A stretch of DNA of 64,000 nucleotides from JANMDU01 sp043777675 (GTDB lineage Bacteria > Pseudomonadota > Gammaproteobacteria > Burkholderiales > Burkholderiaceae_C): the NCBI GenBank assembly GCA_043777675.1, contig JAYWHR010000039.1, positions 61,895 to 125,894 on the forward strand, given 5' to 3'. How positions within the stretch are numbered: the first letter of the stretch is position 1; each line of letters begins with the position of its first letter. Made by a program: the position numbers and the translations under genes. The notes under the pieces were generated by a model, which had not been told where the DNA came from, made no database searches, and was given only the letters and a program-made list of their open reading frames with translations. This document shows, piece after piece, positions 16,229 through 23,840 of the stretch.

Positions 16229-18298
16229 TTACAACCGAGCTGCCAACCTAGCCGCCTGATCAATCGCTCGCTTCGCATCAAGCTCGCCCGCCTCCTTCGC
16301 GCCGCCGATCACGTGCGGCTTTTTGCCTAGGAGTAGCAGCTCATCGGCCAGATTGCGCAGCGGCATCTGCCCCGCGCAGAGCACGATGGTGTCAGCCTCA
16401 ATCCAGCGCGGGTTCTCGCGCTTTTCGCCATCGCTCACCATCAGGCCTTCATCGCCAATGCGCTCGTAATTCACGCCGCCGACCATGCGCACTTGCTTCA
16501 TTTTGAGAGCGGTGCGGTGAATCCAGCCGGTCGTCTTGCCTAGGTTTTCGCCCAGCTTGCCTTCTTTGCGTTGCAAAAGCGTGATCTGGCGCTCAGGTGG
16601 CTCGACCTGTGGGCCATCAGCGGCCAGCCCACCCCGGGTCTGGCTAGGATCGGTCACGCCCCATTCGGCCTGCCACTCGGCGAGATTCGTCGTGGTGGAA
16701 TGCCCGCCAGTGACCAAAAACTCTGCCACATCAAAACCAATGCCGCCCGCACCGATGATGGCCACGCGCTTGCCCACCGGCTTGCGCTCTCGCAGCACCT
16801 CGATATAGCTCAGCACTTTCGGATGATCCTGCCCCTCAATCTTCGGATCGCGCGGCAGCACGCCAGTAGCGATGATTACTTCATCAAAATCGTTCACGTC
16901 GTTGCCTGCCACGCACTTGCCCAATTGCAAATTCACACCCGTGACTTCCACGCGCCGCTTGAAATACCGCAGCATCTCGTGAAACTCTTCTTTGCCCGGC
17001 ACTTGTTTGGCCATATTGAGCTGCCCGCCAAGCTCAGTTGCAGCGTCAAACAAACTCACCTCATGCCCACGCTCAGCCAGCACAGTAGCCGCCGTCAAGC
17101 CCGCAGGCCCTGCGCCCACCACAGCGATGCGCTTTTTTACCCCATTCAGTTTGATGGGGCGATAGACCAGCTCCGTCTCATGGCAGGCACGCGGGTTCAC
17201 CAAGCAGCTTGCCAGTTTGTTTTTAAATGCATGATCCAAGCAGGCTTGATTGCAAGCGATGCAAGTGTTGATCTGATCAGCCTGCGCAAGCCGCGCCTTC
17301 TTCACAAAATGCGCATCAGCCAAAAGAGGCCGCGCCATCGAGACCATATCGGCGCAGCCACTGACAAGCACTTGCTCGGCCACTTCAGGCGTATTGATCC
17401 GGTTGCTGGCAATGAGCGGCGTGGTGATGCCGCTCGCTGCAAACTCTGCCTTCATCTTCTGCGTCACCCAAGCAAACGCTGCACGCGGCACGCTGGTGGC
17501 AATCGTAGGCACGCGCGCTTCATGCCAGCCAATGCCAGTATTGATGATGCTCGCGCCGCCTCGCGCCACCGCTTTCCCAAGCGTCACAATCTCATCCCAA
17601 CTGCTGCCGCCCGGCACCAAATCAATCATCGAAAGCCGATAAATGATGATGAAATCTTTGCCTACGGCCTCTCGCGTGCGCTGCACAATCTCCAGCGGCA
17701 GTCGCATACGATTGGAATAATCGCCGCCCCATTCGTCATCGCGATGATTCGTAGCACTGGAGAGAAATTGGTTGATCAAATACCCTTCCGAGCCCATGAT
17801 CTCCACGCCGTCATACCCCGCTTCGCGTGCCTTGGCAGCGCAATTCACGAAAGCGCGAATCTGCCGCTCCACGCCACTGCTCGACAGCGCAAATGGTGTA
17901 AACGGCGTGATCGGAGATTTAAGGCGAGTCGGTGCCACAGCCAGCGGGTGATAGGCATAGCGCCCGGTATGCAAAATTTGCAACGCAATCTTGCCGCCCG
18001 CGCCATGCACAGCATCGGTAACGACGCGATGCCGCTTAGCCGCACGAGAAGACGAAAGCGTGCCCGCAAAAGGCTTCGTCCATCCCGCAATATTCGGCGC
18101 AAAGCCGCCCGTGACCATCAGCCCCACTTCGCCCTCAGCCCGCTCGCGGAAATAAGCCGCCAGCCGCGTCAAATCCCTCCCCTCCTCCAGCCCCGTATGC
18201 ATCGATCCCATGAGCACGCGGTTTTTAAGCGTTGTGAAGCCGAGATCGAGGGGGGCGAGGAGGCGTGGGTAAAGTGAGTGAGGAGCAGTTGAATTCAT
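16229..18298 (-). CDS. fadH: FadH-like NADPH-dependent 2,4-dienoyl-CoA reductase
   Basis: Old-yellow-enzyme family iron-sulfur flavoprotein, 689 aa from the ATG at 18298. The N-terminal TIM barrel binds FMN (VLMGSMHTGLEEG, MGSEGYLINQFLS). Cysteines of the 4Fe-4S cluster are in CIACNQACLDHAF followed by SCLVNPRAC. The C-terminal half has an FAD motif IAVVGAGPAGLTAA and an NADPH motif VAIIGAGGIGFDVAEFL. It reduces dienoyl-CoA from unsaturated fatty acids; the desaturase gene nearby may be coincidental. Two GTG codons upstream (18337, 18319; the second with GGAGG 5 bases before it) are alternative starts. It lies inside the block that separates hom and thrC. Confidence 0.92.
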   Translation of the reverse strand: MNSTAPHSLYPRLLAPLDLGFTTLKNRVLMGSMHTGLEEGRDLTRLAAYFRERAEGEVGLMVTGGFAPNIAGWTKPFAGTLSSSRAAKRHRVVTDAVHGAGGKIALQILHTGRYAYHPLAVAPTRLKSPITPFTPFALSSSGVERQIRAFVNCAAKAREAGYDGVEIMGSEGYLINQFLSSATNHRDDEWGGDYSNRMRLPLEIVQRTREAVGKDFIIIYRLSMIDLVPGGSSWDEIVTLGKAVARGGASIINTGIGWHEARVPTIATSVPRAAFAWVTQKMKAEFAASGITTPLIASNRINTPEVAEQVLVSGCADMVSMARPLLADAHFVKKARLAQADQINTCIACNQACLDHAFKNKLASCLVNPRACHETELVYRPIKLNGVKKRIAVVGAGPAGLTAATVLAERGHEVSLFDAATELGGQLNMAKQVPGKEEFHEMLRYFKRRVEVTGVNLQLGKCVAGNDVNDFDEVIIATGVLPRDPKIEGQDHPKVLSYIEVLRERKPVGKRVAIIGAGGIGFDVAEFLVTGGHSTTTNLAEWQAEWGVTDPSQTRGGLAADGPQVEPPERQITLLQRKEGKLGENLGKTTGWIHRTALKMKQVRMVGGVNYERIGDEGLMVSDGEKRENPRWIEADTIVLCAGQMPLRNLADELLLLGKKPHVIGGAKEAGELDAKRAIDQAARLAARL

Positions 18299-18397
18299 GG
18301 CGACATCATAGGTGCGCACAATGCCTCCAGCCCGCACCCGCGAGACAGATCGCTAGAGAAAGCTGCCTAGCCGCGCTCAGGGTTTGTCAGGAGCGCA

Positions 18398-18859
18398 TCA
18401 AACGGGCTTCACCCGAATACAAATCGCCACTTCATCCGGCGCTAAATATTCTTCAAAATCCGTCGCATACAAGCGCTGCACATCGCTGCGCGGTGCGTTG
18501 AAATGCTGCCACACCTGCATCCACCCCGCAATCACCGCCTGCGGCATCACGCCCTGGGAAGTAAACACCAAATACTCGCCCGCTTGCACCTGCACGGTTT
18601 TCATGCCTGGCAACGCGCTGCTCGCTGCTTTGATTCCCGCCGTCACATCAAACGCGCCATTCCAATCACTCTCATACTGGTCATACACACCCACGACAGC
18701 CGGCGAGTTCGGGCCGGGTTGAAACAAACCGCTGGCAAAAAACTGCCCCCACAGCAGCCCAATCTTGGCCGTTAGTGGACTTTGCTCATCAGCGTTTTTC
18801 GTGCGGGTGGAAAGACCTATGACGGAGAAAGATTCAAAGGTTTTGAGTTGCGGGTTCAT
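18398..18859 (-). CDS. GyrI-like / AraC effector-binding domain protein
   Basis: 153-aa stand-alone small-molecule-binding domain (GyrI-like). The order TFESFSVIGLSTRT, IGLLWGQFFASG, VVGVYDQYESDWNGAFDVTAG, QAGEYLVFTSQG and DFEEYLAPDEVAICIRVKPV is that of the effector domain at the end of AraC regulators such as Rob and SoxS-related proteins. It carries no DNA-binding domain, so it is more likely a ligand sequestering or hydrolase-like protein than a regulator. It is in the same direction as fadH, 99 bp upstream. Confidence 0.82.
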   Translation of the reverse strand: MNPQLKTFESFSVIGLSTRTKNADEQSPLTAKIGLLWGQFFASGLFQPGPNSPAVVGVYDQYESDWNGAFDVTAGIKAASSALPGMKTVQVQAGEYLVFTSQGVMPQAVIAGWMQVWQHFNAPRSDVQRLYATDFEEYLAPDEVAICIRVKPV

Positions 18860-18955
18860 GCTGCGCTCCTGTTGACGTTGAAGGTTAGTCAGACTTTAAG
18901 GTAACCGCATCAAACTTGGTTGCTGTCTTCAAACCTGATTGGCCATCTTAAGGTT

Positions 18956-19103
18956 TCGCACCACCTTTTGTACCTGCGTCGTACCATCGGGCATTTGCCT
19001 CATAAATCTTTTTGAAAACACACGCGATTCAGATAGCCAAAATCTAACGCTCTCCCCGCGCGCCTTCCAAAAAATTTCTGATTCAAACGCCCAATGGTTT
19101 CCG
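18956..19103 (-). repeat. Inverted-repeat element (IR-A), copy A
   Basis: On the plus strand it contains CGTCGTACCATCGGGCATTT, ATCTTTTTGAAAACACACGC, GATTCAGATAG, AAAAAATTTCTGATTCAAAC and GCCCAATGGTTTCCG. It is the reverse orientation of copies B and C (20157, 21147). The ends form an imperfect inverted repeat. Copies A and B flank the desaturase gene in inverted orientation. The remaining part of 18860-19202 has no gene that I can see. Confidence 0.8.
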
Positions 19104-19202
19104 CATACTCAGATTTATAGATAACAACATGGGCACGTGCTGATCGTTGACCCGCACTTTGCAGTGAGCCGTTTTTTTTGAAAGCTTTTTTGGGGACTTG
19201 AA

Positions 19203-20114
19203 ATGCGAAAAAAAGTATGGCGCATTCTTGACAATGAGGCAAATGCAGTTGACGGGCGCGTTGTTTGGTCTCCTGTCAAATCGCTTTGGAACTCAACCAT
19301 TTTAGTGGGCGCGTTGATTCTTGCACCTTTGTACTTCAGTTGGTCAGCGTTTCTTTTCTTCGTTGTTTTTACCTATCTCAGCATGCTTTTAGGGCATTCG
19401 CTTGGCATGCATCGACTCCTGATACACAGATCTTATGAGTGCTTAAAGCCGCTTGAGTACTTCTTGGTGTGGGTGGGAGCACTAGTTGCTATGGCCGGCC
19501 CTTTTGGCATACTGAAAATTCACGACCTGCGTGACTGGGCTCAACGCGAGGAGAAGTGCCATGACTTCTTCGCGCATCGGCGAGGATTGCTAATGGATGC
19601 TTTTTGGCAATTACATTGCGAATTCAAATTTACTGCGCCGCCAATTTTTAAGATCGAGGAAGAATTTTCTAATGATCGGTTTTATATATTTTTAGAAAAT
19701 ACGTGGCAAGTACAGCAGGCTTTTTTTGGACTAATCATGTTCGCGATTGGAGGCATGCCGTGGCTAGTTTGGGGGGTATTTGTCCGCGTAGCTGTGAGCG
19801 TTTCCGCTCACTGGGTTGTTACTTACTACGCCCACAATCCGGGGCTTGGTAATTGGCGCGTCCCAAAGGCTTGCGTTCAAGCATCCAATCTCTCTCACAT
19901 CGCATTCCTAACTCACGGCGAATGTTGGCATAACAACCATCATGCATTTCCTGAGTCCGCCAAAATGGGGTTGGACGAAGGGCAGCTTGATGTTGGCTGG
20001 ATAGTACTCAAATGGTTTGAGCGTTTTGGTTGGGCATGGAATCTCGGTGTCCCACGAAATCCATCAAAACGGGAAGATCTGCATTTCGAGGTTGATTTCT
20101 TGTTGAAAAAATAG
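19203..20114 (+). CDS. Membrane fatty-acid desaturase-like protein
   Basis: 303 aa with four or more hydrophobic segments (~32-65, ~85-110, ~170-200 and others). It has the first desaturase histidine box (GMHRLLIHRSYE) and the third (HGECWHNNHHAFP), followed by AKMGLDEGQLDVGW. The second box, normally HRxHH, is replaced by KIHDLRDWAQREEKCHDFFAH. I recall a proteobacterial subfamily with this HDxRDWAQ form, so it is probably a real variant and not a dead gene, but iron ligation must differ. It is AT-richer than its neighbours and lies between inverted copies A and B of a repeat element, which suggests transfer. The GGGGACTTGAA before the ATG is a usable ribosome binding site. Confidence 0.82.
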   Translation: MRKKVWRILDNEANAVDGRVVWSPVKSLWNSTILVGALILAPLYFSWSAFLFFVVFTYLSMLLGHSLGMHRLLIHRSYECLKPLEYFLVWVGALVAMAGPFGILKIHDLRDWAQREEKCHDFFAHRRGLLMDAFWQLHCEFKFTAPPIFKIEEEFSNDRFYIFLENTWQVQQAFFGLIMFAIGGMPWLVWGVFVRVAVSVSAHWVVTYYAHNPGLGNWRVPKACVQASNLSHIAFLTHGECWHNNHHAFPESAKMGLDEGQLDVGWIVLKWFERFGWAWNLGVPRNPSKREDLHFEVDFLLKK

Positions 20115-20156
20115 CTCAACGACTGAGACTGCTCAAGTCGCATTACATTGATTGCC

Positions 20157-20335
20157 AGTGGAGACCATTGGGTGTTTGGATCGGAAATTTTTTGACATTT
20201 GCGCGCGGAGACCATCGTTAGATCACCGTGGCCTCAGTCGCGTGTGTTTTCAAAAAGATTTCCGAGGCAATTGCCCGATGGTACGACGCAGGTAAGCGGG
20301 TGGCGCGATACCGCTGCGAACAAACTTAGTTGGCA
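20157..20335 (+). repeat. Inverted-repeat element (IR-A), copy B
   Basis: Begins GGAGACCATTGGGTGTTTGG and contains GTGTGTTTTCAAAAAGATTT, CGAGGCAATTGCCCGATGGT, ACGACGCAGG. The arms ACCATTGGG...CCCGATGGT are roughly 120 bp apart and complementary. Followed directly by a second inverted repeat (20361-20455) and a dispersed repeat (20466-20520): together a composite unit that recurs at 21147-21520. Confidence 0.85.
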
Positions 20336-20360
20336 AAAAGAAGATACTTGGCGAACGCCG

Positions 20361-20455
20361 CGAAAATTGGGGTCAGAGCACAATTTCTTCTACGCTTGAA
20401 TTCGCGCCGGATAGATCGTTATCCTGAATTGTGATCCGACCCCAGTTTTCGCTCC
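20361..20455. repeat. GGGGTCAGAGCACAATT inverted repeat (IR-B), copy 1
   Basis: Left arm CGAAAATTGGGGTCAGAGCA, CAATTT; right arm AATTGTGATCCGACCCCAGT, TTTCG. The arms are about 40 bases apart. Second component of the composite unit. Confidence 0.85.
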
Positions 20456-20465
20456 ATCTCAGGCG

Positions 20466-20520
20466 CTACGCATTTCATAGCACTCTGCGCAATAAATTAG
20501 CCGGCTAACTGCTTATTTCG
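20466..20520 (+). repeat. Dispersed GCCGGC-core repeat directly after IR-B, copy 1
   Basis: CTACGCATTTCATAGCACTC, TGCGCAATAAATTAGCCGGC, TAACTGCTTATTTC. Variant subtype with TTTCATAGC shared with the copies at 21453 and 61251, each sitting at the right end of a larger inverted repeat. Confidence 0.8.
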
Positions 20521-20538
20521 CACTGAAAATCTATACAA

Positions 20539-20874
20539 CTAAGCTCTCAGTTCCACGATCCCCAAACCGTCTTTTTCTAGCGCTTGAGTCATGTGCTCGC
20601 GGTAATCGAGAAGGAGTTTCAAGGTCACGGCTTTGCTGGGGTTGTCGGTTTTCAGCCAGATCACAGACGGAGGGTGGCCGTGAACCAAGGCGATTTCTTG
20701 GAAGTCTGCGTCTCGGGTGACGATCACAAAATTTTCTTGTTTGGCGTATTGCCAGAGCGTCATATCACTGGCTTGCTCCATTTCGAGCAGAGAGACTTGA
20801 CTCGTACCGGGGTAATCATGAACCAGAAACGGCACGAGCCTGCGCGACAGGTTTTCATCGAGCAAGAGCTTCAT
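20539..20874 (-). CDS. DUF5615 PIN-like toxin
   Basis: 111-aa PIN-like domain protein of the DUF5615 / Mut7-C type, probably an RNA-cleaving toxin. It begins MKLLLDENLSRRLVPFL (acidic DEN near residue 6), has IVTRDADFQEIALVHGHPP (second acidic cluster) and ends in VELRA. The start codon overlaps the stop of the DUF433 gene by four bases (20871-20874), the normal antitoxin-then-toxin arrangement. The pair sits between two copies of a ~365-bp composite repeat unit. Toxicity is inferred from family and context only. Confidence 0.88.
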   Translation of the reverse strand: MKLLLDENLSRRLVPFLVHDYPGTSQVSLLEMEQASDMTLWQYAKQENFVIVTRDADFQEIALVHGHPPSVIWLKTDNPSKAVTLKLLLDYREHMTQALEKDGLGIVELRA

Positions 20875-21089
20875 TGCGCTTGCAAGGTGAGTGTGGTGTG
20901 TTCCCGGCTGGCGGCGTAGGCCAGCACTGCTTGAATATCCGTCGCTTGCAACTCAGGGAAATCATCCAGAATTTCCTGTTGCGACATGCCTGCTGCGAGC
21001 ATGGAGAGCACGTCATACACGGAAATGCGCAAACCGCGAATGCAAGGCCTGCCGCCGCGTTTGCTTGGGTCTAGGGTGATGATGCTCAT
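20871..21089 (-). CDS. DUF433 antitoxin
   Basis: 72-aa DUF433 protein with the typical ITLDPSKRGGRPCIRGLRIS start and the helix-turn-helix-like middle DVLSMLAAGMSQQEILDDFP, followed by LQATDIQAVLAYAA. DUF433 genes are commonly paired with DUF5615 toxins; here the toxin start overlaps by ATGA. Presumably the antitoxin and autoregulator. Confidence 0.9.
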   Translation of the reverse strand: MSIITLDPSKRGGRPCIRGLRISVYDVLSMLAAGMSQQEILDDFPELQATDIQAVLAYAASREHTTLTLQAQ

Positions 21090-21146
21090 GGCTGAATCCT
21101 AACATTTGCAACGGTGAAGCGCAAACGCATACCAATAATCCCAGAA

Positions 21147-21325
21147 GCGGAAACCATTGGGCGGTTGAATCAGAAATTTTTTGGCAACTGCGCGCGGGGA
21201 GAAGGTTTGATAGCGATCATCTCAATCGCGTGTGTTTTCAAAAAGATTTCTGAGGCAACCGCCCAATGGTACGACGCAGATGAGCTGGTGGCGCAGAACT
21301 GCTGCGAGCAAACTTAGTTGGCGAG
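21147..21325 (+). repeat. Inverted-repeat element (IR-A), copy C
   Basis: GCGGAAACCATTGGGCGGTT, GAATCAGAAATTTTTTGGC, GTGTGTTTTCAAAAAGATTT, CTGAGGCAACCGCCCAATGG, TACGACGCAG. The ends AACCATTGGGCGGTT and AACCGCCCAATGGT are perfect reverse complements: the best preserved copy. Same orientation as copy B. Confidence 0.88.
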
Positions 21326-21346
21326 AAGCAGATGGTTGGCGAGCGC

Positions 21347-21440
21347 CGCGAAAACTGGGGTCAGAGCACAATTTCGTCTAGGCTTGAATTCGCTTCGGGG
21401 AGTTGAATGTCCTGAATTGTGATCTGACCCCAGTTTTCGC
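21347..21440. repeat. GGGGTCAGAGCACAATT inverted repeat (IR-B), copy 2
   Basis: Left arm CGAAAACTGGGGTCAGAGCA, CAATTT; right arm AATTGTGATCTGACCCCAGT, TTTCG. Near-identical arms to 20361-20455, with a diverged loop. Confidence 0.88.
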
Positions 21441-21452
21441 TCCATCTGAGGC

Positions 21453-21520
21453 GCTACCTATTTCATAGCACTCTGCGCAATATATACGCCGGCTACGTGC
21501 TCAAAAGGCTTTAAAAAAAC
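21453..21520 (+). repeat. Dispersed GCCGGC-core repeat directly after IR-B, copy 2
   Basis: CTACCTATTTCATAGCACTC, TGCGCAATATATACGCCGGC, TACGTGCTCAAAAGGCTTTA. Right end of the second composite unit. The rest of 21090-21648 is these units, a short spacer and the hom 3'-end fragment described next. Confidence 0.8.
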
Positions 21521-21552
21521 GAATTAATTGGGTTCTAGCCCCAATCAATTCA

Positions 21553-21627
21553 CTAAGCTAACTCTTCCTTGCGAATCCGCACAATCGGCGCGAGCACAGT
21601 AGATAACTCTACGAACTTGACCAGCGC
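21553..21627 (-). pseudogene. Second, diverged copy of the hom 3' end
   Basis: 25 codons including a stop: ALVKFVELSTVLAPIVRIRK, EELA. The real hom gene ends ALAKLQALPTVLAPIVRIRK, EELA. The last 15 codons encode identical residues although seven of them differ at the third position, all silently. The fragment therefore comes from a hom gene that had long been evolving under selection, not from a recent duplication of this one. It marks one edge of the PIN toxin module; the intact hom stop at 22488 marks the other. Confidence 0.9.
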
Positions 21628-21648
21628 TTACTACTTCAACAACAACGA

Positions 21649-21840
21649 TCACGGCGCTTGCAATGTTGGCCTCGGGCTTTGCTTGACGCGCTCTAGGATA
21701 TTTCTGACCGAATAGCCAGCCTCCTTGTTGAGCTGCGCCTTCAAGTCATAAACCTCTTGCAAGATCGGATCAATGCGGCGCTGGGGTATGCCAGTTCTTG
21801 CGGGTTGCGAAGGAATGGACGGCGTATTCGTGGTGTTCAT
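21649..21840 (-). CDS. Putative antitoxin of the PIN module
   Basis: 63 aa; start overlaps the end of the PIN toxin frame by ATGA (21837-21840). The C-terminal half, DPILQEVYDLKAQLNKEAGY, SVRNILERVKQS, is a charged amphipathic helix of the sort seen in small antitoxins partnered with VapC-like toxins of the MKPxVYIETT type. The N-terminal half is Pro/Thr-rich. The toxin-first order is normal for that subfamily. Function inferred. Confidence 0.65.
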   Translation of the reverse strand: MNTTNTPSIPSQPARTGIPQRRIDPILQEVYDLKAQLNKEAGYSVRNILERVKQSPRPTLQAP

Positions 21841-22315
21841 GCTTCTGCCTCAAAAATTTCTTCAGGAGTGGCGAGTAAGGGAGCTTGGTAGCCCATTTGG
21901 GTGATCGCTTGTTCAAGCTGGCGTTTCGCTTGGGGGCTGACAATATGAGCAAAGTTCCAACTCACAATGTATTTGACTTGTGCCAAAGTTGCAATCGCAA
22001 TGTGCGCAGCGTCCTCAGGCTCAGTGTTGGGGATAGCTTTAACAGCCATGAGTTTGTCAGCCAATTGCGCAACTCGCTCGTCTGCCAACAGCATCTCACA
22101 CTGCCCAAAATATGCCAAGCGCTGCTGAGCGGCGAAGGCATCGCCACGGCTGATCTCGTCTCTCACTAGCTCAGGCTGCACAGCGAGTAAACGCTTGGTG
22201 CCCAAGTCCAAAACTCATGCGTCAATTCTTGCCTCGCTAAGCTCACCACATCGCGCGAAGGCCGTGCAGCTAAATAGCTGATCACGGTGGTTTCGATATA
22301 GACGCTAGGCTTCAT
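21837..22315 (-). pseudogene. Frameshifted VapC-like PIN-domain toxin
   Basis: The ATG at 22315 begins MKPSVYIETTVISYLAARPS, RDVVSLARQELTHEFW, the start of a PIN (VapC-like) ribonuclease. The frame then runs into a stop, while the rest, DLGTKRLLAVQPELVRDEIS, RGDAFAAQQRL and EDAAHIAIATLAQVKYIVSWN, continues in another frame to 21837. One missing G near 22208 (TTTTGGAC in place of TTTTGGGAC) would join the two frames. The fused protein would be ~158 aa, the usual length. No convincing slippery heptamer is present, so it is most likely inactivated. Confidence 0.82.
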
Positions 22316-22491
22316 AAACCCATTTTATCGACTGGCTTTGGATGCCGTACTTCCTTCATCTGCTGCAAGGAAATCGTGGGGCCTGTGTAGTTTGCTATCC
22401 CCATGAGTTGCGTCAAAGTTCGCGTCTTGGCGCGAACGACTGCCTCGGGCTGCGGGGCGAGTAGTTTTTTCAGTTTCAGCACAGCCTTCAA
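22312..22491 (-). CDS. Small hypothetical ORF between hom and the PIN toxin
   Basis: 59 codons open from a TTG that overlaps the hom stop (or the GTG three codons later) to a TGA that overlaps the ATG of the PIN toxin. It encodes a Lys-rich N-terminus (KAVLKLKKLLAPQPEAVVRA) and ends SLQQMKEVRHPKPVDKMGL. The ATGA overlap with the toxin suggests translation as part of the module, and it could be a second antitoxin-like protein. I do not recognise the family. Confidence 0.4.
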   Translation of the reverse strand: MKAVLKLKKLLAPQPEAVVRAKTRTLTQLMGIANYTGPTISLQQMKEVRHPKPVDKMGL

Positions 22492-23828
22492 GCCAATTCC
22501 TCCTTCCGAATTCGCACAATCGGTGCGAGCACCGTGGGCAAAGCTTGGAGTTTGGCAAGCGCCGCGTTCATCGTGCCCTCGGTGGTGTCGTGCGTCAAGA
22601 TGATGAGGTCGGTTTGATTGCCGCCATCGCCGCTCACCTCATCTGCTTCGCGTTGCAGCACTGCATCGATGCTGATGCCAGCGCCGGCCACGATGCCGGT
22701 GACTTGGGCGAGCACGCCTGCAACGTCTGCCACTCGCAGGCGCAGGTAGTAGGCGGTGATGGTGTCGCTCATGGGGAGCACGGCAAGCGCGCTCATGCTG
22801 CCGGGCTGGAAGGCGAGCGCGGGTACGCGCTGGATGGCGGTGGCGCTGTGCATCCGGGTGATGTCGACCAAATCGGCGATCACAGCGCTTGCTGTGGGCT
22901 CGGCGCCTGCGCCTTTGCCGTAATACAGCGTGGTGCCCACGGCATCGCCTTGCACCATGACGGCGTTCATCGCGCCTTCGACGTTGGCGATCAAGCGCTT
23001 GGATGGTACGAGTGTGGGATGCACGCGAAGCTCGATGCCTTGCGTGATGCCATCAGCGCCATCTCTTCGCTTGCTAATGCCTAGGAGCTTGATGCGATAA
23101 CCGAGTTGCTCGGCGTATTTAATGTCGGTGGCCGTGAGCTTGGTGATGCCTTCTACATGCGCTTTGTCAAACTGCACGGGAATGCCAAAGCCAATCGCCG
23201 CCATGATGGTGGCTTTGTGGGCTGCGTCTACGCCTTCGATGTCAAAGGTCGGGTCAGCTTCCGCGTAGCCCAAGCGCTGCGCTTCTTTGAGAACCACATC
23301 GAAATCCAAGCCCTTGCTGCGCATCTCCGACAAGATGAAATTCGTCGTGCCATTGATGATGCCGGCGATCCACTGAATGCGGTTAGCCGTGAGGCCTTCG
23401 CGCAGCGCCTTGATGATCGGAATGCCGCCAGCCACTGCCGCTTCAAACATCACCATGACGCCCTTGGCCTGCGCCGCTGCAAAAATCTCTTCTCCATGCA
23501 CGGCGAGCAAAGCTTTATTGGCCGTGACCACATGCTTGCCTGCAGCAATCGCCTCCATCACCAGAGCCTTGGCAATGCCATAGCCGCCGATCAGCTCGAT
23601 CACGATATCAATCTCAGGGTTGACAATCACCGCGCGCGCATCGCTCACCACTTGCACCTTGTCGCCAACGACTTGCTTGGCGCGCGCAGTGTCTAAATCC
23701 GCCACCATCGTGATCTCAATCCCGCGCCCTGCTCTGCGCTGAATCTCATCAAAATTGCGCTGCAACACGGCGAATACGCCGGTGCCGACTGTGCCGATAC
23801 CGAGAAGACCTACTTGGATGTTTTTCAT
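22488..23828 (-). CDS. hom: Homoserine dehydrogenase
   Basis: NAD(P)-dependent reduction of aspartate semialdehyde to homoserine, common to threonine, methionine and isoleucine synthesis; 446 aa. The N-terminal Rossmann motif GLLGIGTVGTGVF is at residues ~8-20. The catalytic region contains AGIINGTTNFILSEM and YAEADPTFDIEGVDAAHK. A C-terminal ACT domain (~360-440) suggests feedback control by threonine. alaC lies upstream (38 bp, with a dispersed repeat between), and thrC would normally follow. The gene's 3' end is intact here, and a diverged second copy of it lies 0.9 kb downstream. Confidence 0.97.
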   Translation of the reverse strand: MKNIQVGLLGIGTVGTGVFAVLQRNFDEIQRRAGRGIEITMVADLDTARAKQVVGDKVQVVSDARAVIVNPEIDIVIELIGGYGIAKALVMEAIAAGKHVVTANKALLAVHGEEIFAAAQAKGVMVMFEAAVAGGIPIIKALREGLTANRIQWIAGIINGTTNFILSEMRSKGLDFDVVLKEAQRLGYAEADPTFDIEGVDAAHKATIMAAIGFGIPVQFDKAHVEGITKLTATDIKYAEQLGYRIKLLGISKRRDGADGITQGIELRVHPTLVPSKRLIANVEGAMNAVMVQGDAVGTTLYYGKGAGAEPTASAVIADLVDITRMHSATAIQRVPALAFQPGSMSALAVLPMSDTITAYYLRLRVADVAGVLAQVTGIVAGAGISIDAVLQREADEVSGDGGNQTDLIILTHDTTEGTMNAALAKLQALPTVLAPIVRIRKEELA

Positions 23829-23840
23829 GTGTTTTTAAAG

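Noticed and set aside
16571..18277. A 568-codon open frame on the plus strand
   Set aside because: It is exactly antisense to fadH, has no recognisable domain and is rich in His, Ala and Arg as expected from the reverse of a GC-rich coding frame.
18956..21520. Integron attC sites
   Set aside because: No integron integrase in the window, no conserved RYYYAAC/GTTRRRY boxes, and the units contain three different repeat types.
22190..22225. Programmed ribosomal frameshift in the PIN toxin gene
   Set aside because: The sequence GAG TTT TGG has no X-XXY-YYZ slippery heptamer or strong downstream structure that I can see; a one-base deletion is simpler.
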